From contig JAEDMN010000094.1 of assembly GCA_016302985.1 (NCBI GenBank), positions 1 through 11,550 on the forward strand: DNA of 11,550 nt, read 5' to 3'. The DNA comes from Kiritimatiellia bacterium. Its GTDB lineage: Bacteria > Verrucomicrobiota > Kiritimatiellia > RFP12 > UBA1067. This document shows, one piece after another, positions 9,132 to 11,550 of the stretch. The notes under the pieces are model-generated. The model saw only the letters and a program-made list of their open reading frames with translations. It did not search any database and was not told where the DNA came from. Within the stretch, counting starts at the first letter, position 1; every line of letters begins with the position of its first letter. A program made the translations under genes and the position numbers.

Positions 9132-9141
9132 CGTTTTTTTT
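9119..9141 (+). terminator. Possible weak terminator at the end of the glycosidase-like gene
   Basis: Eight consecutive T residues (9134-9141) begin two bases after the stop codon. They follow a short CGTC/GACG stem (9119-9122 with 9130-9133, 7-base loop). The stem has only four pairs, so termination would be inefficient. The T-run is striking in such GC-rich DNA and marks the boundary to the ilvC unit. Confidence 0.35.
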
Positions 9142-9148
9142 CGTCCAA

Positions 9149-9166
9149 CATGGCGAAATTGCCATG
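9149..9166. repeat. Perfect inverted repeat upstream of ilvC, possible operator
   Basis: CATGGC (9149-9154) and GCCATG (9161-9166) are exact reverse complements separated by the AT-rich spacer GAAATT. The element overlaps the possible -35 hexamer TTGCCA (9159-9164) of the ilvC promoter region. A dimeric repressor or activator could bind here. The regulator is unknown and the repeat could be chance. Confidence 0.4.
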
Positions 9167-9190
9167 CCACGAGTCGGAAATTGTGATAAA
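9159..9190 (+). promoter_or_regulatory. Probable ilvC promoter region
   Basis: The 113-base gap before ilvC is far more AT-rich than the rest of the window. TTGCCA (9159-9164) is a fair -35. TGTGATAAA (9182-9190) reads as an extended -10 (TGnGATAAA, 4 of 6 matches, spacer 20). The alternative hexamer TGTGAT (9182-9187) gives a 17-base spacer. The exact -10 cannot be decided, but a promoter in this stretch is likely because ilvC has its own terminator and Shine-Dalgarno. Confidence 0.5.
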
Positions 9191-9229
9191 CTATCCCTCC
9201 GTTTCTACCTACCGCATCAGCGGATACTT

Positions 9230-9235
9230 AAGGAG
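9230..9235 (+). promoter_or_regulatory. ilvC ribosome binding site
   Basis: AAGGAG lies nine bases before ATG 9245 in an A-rich context. It is the most canonical Shine-Dalgarno in the window and fixes the ilvC start. Confidence 0.8.
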
Positions 9236-9244
9236 TAAAGAAAG

Positions 9245-10351
9245 ATGGACATCAACTTCGGCGGCGTTGTCGAAAAGATCGTGACGCGTAAGGAATTCCC
9301 CCTCAAGAAGGCCCAGAAGGTTCTTAAGGGCAAGACGGTCGCGGTTCTTGGCTACGGCATCCAGGGGCCTGCGCAGGCGCTCAACATGCGCGACAACGGC
9401 ATCAACGTCATCGTCGGCCAGCGCAAGAGCGCGGGCAAGAACTCCAGCTGGGGCCGCGCGCTCGCGGACGGCTGGGTTCCCGGCAAGACGCTGTTCTCCA
9501 TCGAAGAGGCCGCCGAGAAGGGCGACATCATCATGCTCCTCGTCTCCGACGGCTCCGTGAAGGAGGTCTGGAAGAAGGTCGAGAAGTACGTCACCGCCGG
9601 CAAGGCCCTCTACCTCTCCCACGGCTTCGCGTACGTCTACAACAAGCTCACGGGCGTCAAGCCCGACGCCGACGTCGACGTCATCATGGTCGCGCCGAAG
9701 GGCTCGGGCACGAACGTCCGCCGCAACTTCCTGAACGGCGCCGGCATCAACAGCTCCTTCGCCGTGGCGCAGGACGCGACGGGCAACGCCCTCATGCTGA
9801 CGCTCGCGATCGGCATCGCGGTCGGCTCCGGCTACCTCTTCCCGACCACGTTCGAGCGCGAGGTCACGTCCGACCTCGTCGGCGAGCGCGGCATCCTCAT
9901 GGGCGCCCTCTGCGGCGTGATGGAGGCGCAGTACTACACCCTCCGCGCGAACGGCCACTCCCCGTCCGAGGCGTTCAACGAGACGTGCGAGGAGCTCACG
10001 CAGTCCCTCATCCGCCTCGTCGACGAGAACGGCATGGACTGGATGTACTCCAACTGCTCGCAGACGGCCCAGCACGGCGCCCTCAAGTGGCGCAAGGCGT
10101 TCCGCAAGGCCGCCGAGCCGGTCTTCAAGAAGCTCTACGCTTCGACGAAGAAGATGCAGGAGGCCAAGGAGGTCATCCGCGACACGGGCCGCCCGGACTA
10201 CAAGGAGTTCATGGGCAAGCAGCTCCAGGAAATGCACGACAGCGAGATGTGGATGGCCGGCGCCGCCGTCCGCTCCCTCCGCCCGCACGAGCCCAAGAAG
10301 GCCAACGCCGACAAGGCCGCCGGCATCAAGGGCCGCAAGCTCACGAAGTAA
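9245..10351 (+). CDS. ilvC: Ketol-acid reductoisomerase
   Basis: This cytoplasmic enzyme converts acetolactate or acetohydroxybutyrate to the dihydroxy acid using NAD(P)H and Mg2+ in valine/isoleucine (and hence leucine) synthesis. It has 368 residues, of the short type with a single C-terminal knotted domain. The dinucleotide loop is GYGIQGPAQ (37-45). The cofactor-specificity loop VGQRKSAGKNSSW (57-69) contains Arg60 and Ser62, which favours NADPH. His126 in SHGF matches the conserved active-site histidine. Asp210 and Glu214 (SDLVGERG) with Glu246 and Glu250 (FNETCEEL) match the metal ligands in the usual spacing. Wording such as LRDNG/MRDNG, QGPAQALN and NGMDWMYSNCSTTAQ-like segments resembles the Bacteroidota/eukaryotic branch more than the common bacterial short form. 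The tail (about 346-368) is Lys-rich and extends beyond the enzyme core. It stands alone, with its own promoter region and terminator and no other ilv or leu gene nearby. Confidence 0.97.
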   Translation: MDINFGGVVEKIVTRKEFPLKKAQKVLKGKTVAVLGYGIQGPAQALNMRDNGINVIVGQRKSAGKNSSWGRALADGWVPGKTLFSIEEAAEKGDIIMLLVSDGSVKEVWKKVEKYVTAGKALYLSHGFAYVYNKLTGVKPDADVDVIMVAPKGSGTNVRRNFLNGAGINSSFAVAQDATGNALMLTLAIGIAVGSGYLFPTTFEREVTSDLVGERGILMGALCGVMEAQYYTLRANGHSPSEAFNETCEELTQSLIRLVDENGMDWMYSNCSQTAQHGALKWRKAFRKAAEPVFKKLYASTKKMQEAKEVIRDTGRPDYKEFMGKQLQEMHDSEMWMAGAAVRSLRPHEPKKANADKAAGIKGRKLTK

Positions 10352-10392
10352 ACCTGCGCAATCCCTGCGCGGAGTTCCTCTCCGCAACGCAA

Positions 10393-10427
10393 CGCGCCTC
10401 CCGTTCCCGGGAGGCGCGCTTGCTTTT
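10393..10427 (+). terminator. Rho-independent terminator of ilvC
   Basis: CGCGCCTCCC (10393-10402) pairs perfectly with GGGAGGCGCG (10409-10418) around a 6-base loop. The tail CTTGCTTTT follows directly. The 10-bp GC-rich stem begins 41 bases after the ilvC stop, and the T-tail is on the + strand side, so it terminates ilvC transcription. Confidence 0.85.
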
Positions 10428-10448
10428 CGCCGAAGGGCGTGAGATTTC

Positions 10449-10468
10449 GCTTCGGAGCAGTCCGAAGC
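10449..10468. repeat. Perfect 8-bp inverted repeat in the ilvC-TPR intergenic region
   Basis: GCTTCGGA (10449-10456) and TCCGAAGC (10461-10468) are exact reverse complements with a GCAG spacer. It lies between the ilvC terminator and the extended -10 element. No T-run follows on either strand. It could be a protein-binding site about 48 bases upstream of the -10, or a backup RNA hairpin. Confidence 0.45.
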
Positions 10469-10512
10469 TCCGCTTGTCTGGATCGCAGCCGCGCGAACGA
10501 AGGGGACTGTTA

Positions 10513-10521
10513 TGCTATAAT
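10513..10521 (+). promoter_or_regulatory. Extended -10 promoter element, candidate leaderless start
   Basis: TGCTATAAT is a perfect extended -10 (TGnTATAAT). No TTGACA-like hexamer lies at 16-18 bases upstream, as expected for extended -10 promoters. With the last T as -7, +1 falls on base 10528, the A of the ATG of the downstream TPR gene. The transcript would then have no 5' leader. An AAGGGG (10500-10505) upstream would not be in that transcript. Confidence 0.65.
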
Positions 10522-10527
10522 CTTCGC

Positions 10528-11550
10528 ATGGGAACCGGCAAAGACCAGGAACAGGACGAGATGATCCGGCGGAACGCCGAGCACATCCAGCGGAACGAGG
10601 ACGCGATCCGCCGGCAGACGGAGGCGTTGGAGCAGATCCGCGACCACTATTTCCCGAAGCCGAACCGTTGGCGGAGCACGTGCGGGTACATCCTCAAGGT
10701 CGCCGGCGTGGTTGCGCTCTACGCCGGCCTCGTGCAGACGCTGGACTGGTACTGGAACACGCGGCGGACCGAGGGCATGGCCGCGCAGAGCGCCGAAGTC
10801 GCCCGTCGGCTCTTCCTCACCGAGAACGACGCCGTCGGGGCTACGCGCTTCCTGGAAAAGGCCGTCGAGCTGAACGGTGGAAAGGTGAAGTACCGCATCG
10901 CGCTCGCGTACGTGAAGGGCATCGCCGCGCTGGTCGACCTCTTCGACCTCCAGCGTCCGCTGACGCCGGAGGAGCGCGCCCGCGTCGACGCGATTCTCGC
11001 GGATGCGGTCTTTCTCCAGGAGTCCGCCGAGGACGAGCCGATGCCGCATGTGCTGGCCGCGCAGGCATATGCGCTGCGCGGCGAGCGCGAGCTGGCGGCG
11101 CGGTCCCTGGACCGGGCCGTCGAGCTCGCGCCGGACAACGCGTTCGTGCGCCTCAGCGCCTGCTCCCTGCGACTTTCGTCGGGCGACGCGGCTGCCGCGC
11201 GGGCCGAGCTGGCCGCCGCGGAGCGGGTGGCCCCCGATTTGCCGCTTGTCGCCTTCTGGAAGGGGCAGATTGCGGAACGCCTCGACCACGATCCGGAGGC
11301 CGCTCGCGCGCACTTCGCCGAGATGGTCCGCCAGACGCCCCAGGCGGCCTTCGGCCACGCCGCGCTCGGGCGCGCGCTGATGGAGGGTGCGTCCCCCGAC
11401 CTCCGGGCCGCCCGCGCCGAATTCAGGCGCGCCCTGGCGTCCGCGCCGAAGCTGAAGGCCGTGATGCGCCTCATGGCCGAGACGTATGTCCGCGAGGGCA
11501 ACCTGCCCGTCGCGCGCCTCTGGCTGGACCGCGCCCTGGCGCTGGATCCG
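10528..11550 (+). CDS. Membrane-anchored coiled-coil and TPR protein (3' end outside window)
   Basis: The frame is open from ATG 10528 to the window edge, giving 341 residues. Residues 13-40 form a charged coiled coil with Ile13, Ile20, Ile27 and Leu34 exactly seven apart. One transmembrane helix follows (about 53-71, CGYILKVAGVVALYAGLVQ) flanked by KPNRWR before and WNTRR after. There is no signal peptide. The rest is alpha-helical and Ala-rich with TPR-like pairs, for example LAAQAYALRGERELAARSLD (176-195), RAVELAPDN, LRLSSGDAAAARAEL and MAETYVREGNLPVARLWL (316-333). The family is not recognised. The charged coiled coil probably lies in the cytoplasm, but orientation cannot be proven. The start is supported by the abrupt beginning of the charged helix and by the extended -10 immediately upstream. 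No correctly spaced Shine-Dalgarno is present. A scaffold or assembly role is only a guess from TPR content. Confidence 0.85.
   Translation, partial: MGTGKDQEQDEMIRRNAEHIQRNEDAIRRQTEALEQIRDHYFPKPNRWRSTCGYILKVAGVVALYAGLVQTLDWYWNTRRTEGMAAQSAEVARRLFLTENDAVGATRFLEKAVELNGGKVKYRIALAYVKGIAALVDLFDLQRPLTPEERARVDAILADAVFLQESAEDEPMPHVLAAQAYALRGERELAARSLDRAVELAPDNAFVRLSACSLRLSSGDAAAARAELAAAERVAPDLPLVAFWKGQIAERLDHDPEAARAHFAEMVRQTPQAAFGHAALGRALMEGASPDLRAARAEFRRALASAPKLKAVMRLMAETYVREGNLPVARLWLDRALALDP
10564..10647 (+). repeat. Four imperfect 21-base repeats encoding heptads
   Basis: Four consecutive 21-base units encode IRRNAEH, IQRNEDA, IRRQTEA and LEQIRDH. The first three share the AT-C-GCGG pattern at the DNA level, suggesting growth of the coiled coil by short tandem duplication. 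They are internal to the TPR gene at the window's 3' end. Confidence 0.6.

Noticed and set aside
6774..9170. A very long antisense open frame (about 798 codons) opposite hpt and the glycosidase-like gene
   Set aside because: It mirrors the high-GC third positions of the + strand genes. Its translation is dominated by Arg, Ala, Val, Asp and His with no recognisable motif, whereas the + strand proteins have clear domains.
9164..9238. Possible 24-codon leader peptide before ilvC (some Leu and Ile codons)
   Set aside because: No Shine-Dalgarno, no run of branched-chain codons and no terminator/antiterminator pair before ilvC. Its start would also lie upstream of the likely transcription start.

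Overview
This window is a GC-rich bacterial chromosome segment. Nine protein-coding genes are visible, all on the + strand. The first (gyrB) and last (a TPR membrane protein) run off the window edges. A Kdo transferase (waaA) and a lipoprotein show a Gram-negative cell with lipopolysaccharide. The high GC, many TPR proteins, a spermidine-synthase-like TPR fusion, a eukaryote/Bacteroidota-like ketol-acid reductoisomerase and an exported TIM-barrel glycosidase would fit the Verrucomicrobiota/Kiritimatiellota/Lentisphaerota group. That placement is inference; nothing here fixes the taxonomy.

Region 1 (1-5008) is a tightly packed run: gyrB 3' end, waaA, a membrane-anchored protein with a degenerate spermidine-synthase-like domain and TPR repeats, and a small lipoprotein. 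waaA starts on a TTG immediately after the gyrB stop. The next two junctions are 4-base ATGA overlaps. This arrangement strongly suggests co-transcription and translational coupling, and three of the four genes point to the cell envelope.

Region 2 (5009-9148) continues on the same strand with short gaps: ettA (ABC-F ribosome-associated ATPase), a stand-alone Hpt phosphotransfer protein, and an exported TIM-barrel glycoside-hydrolase-like protein with an N-terminal beta-sandwich domain. No convincing promoter or terminator separates these genes, so they may belong to the same long transcription unit. A T-run right after the last stop codon may end it weakly.

Region 3 (9149-10427) is a self-contained ilvC unit. 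It has an upstream AT-rich promoter-like region with a perfect inverted repeat, a good Shine-Dalgarno, ilvC itself, and a strong rho-independent terminator.

Region 4 (10428-11550) holds a hairpin, a perfect extended -10 element (TGCTATAAT) whose predicted start point falls on the A of the next ATG (a candidate leaderless gene), and the 5' part of a coiled-coil, single-TM, TPR protein.

No tRNA, rRNA, CRISPR array, insertion sequence or prophage feature is visible. Most of the window is ordinary housekeeping and envelope biology. The points most worth a second look are the apparently inactive spermidine-synthase/TPR fusion with its coupled lipoprotein, the candidate leaderless promoter, the orphan Hpt protein, and the glycosidase-like protein without an obvious strand-7 glutamate.
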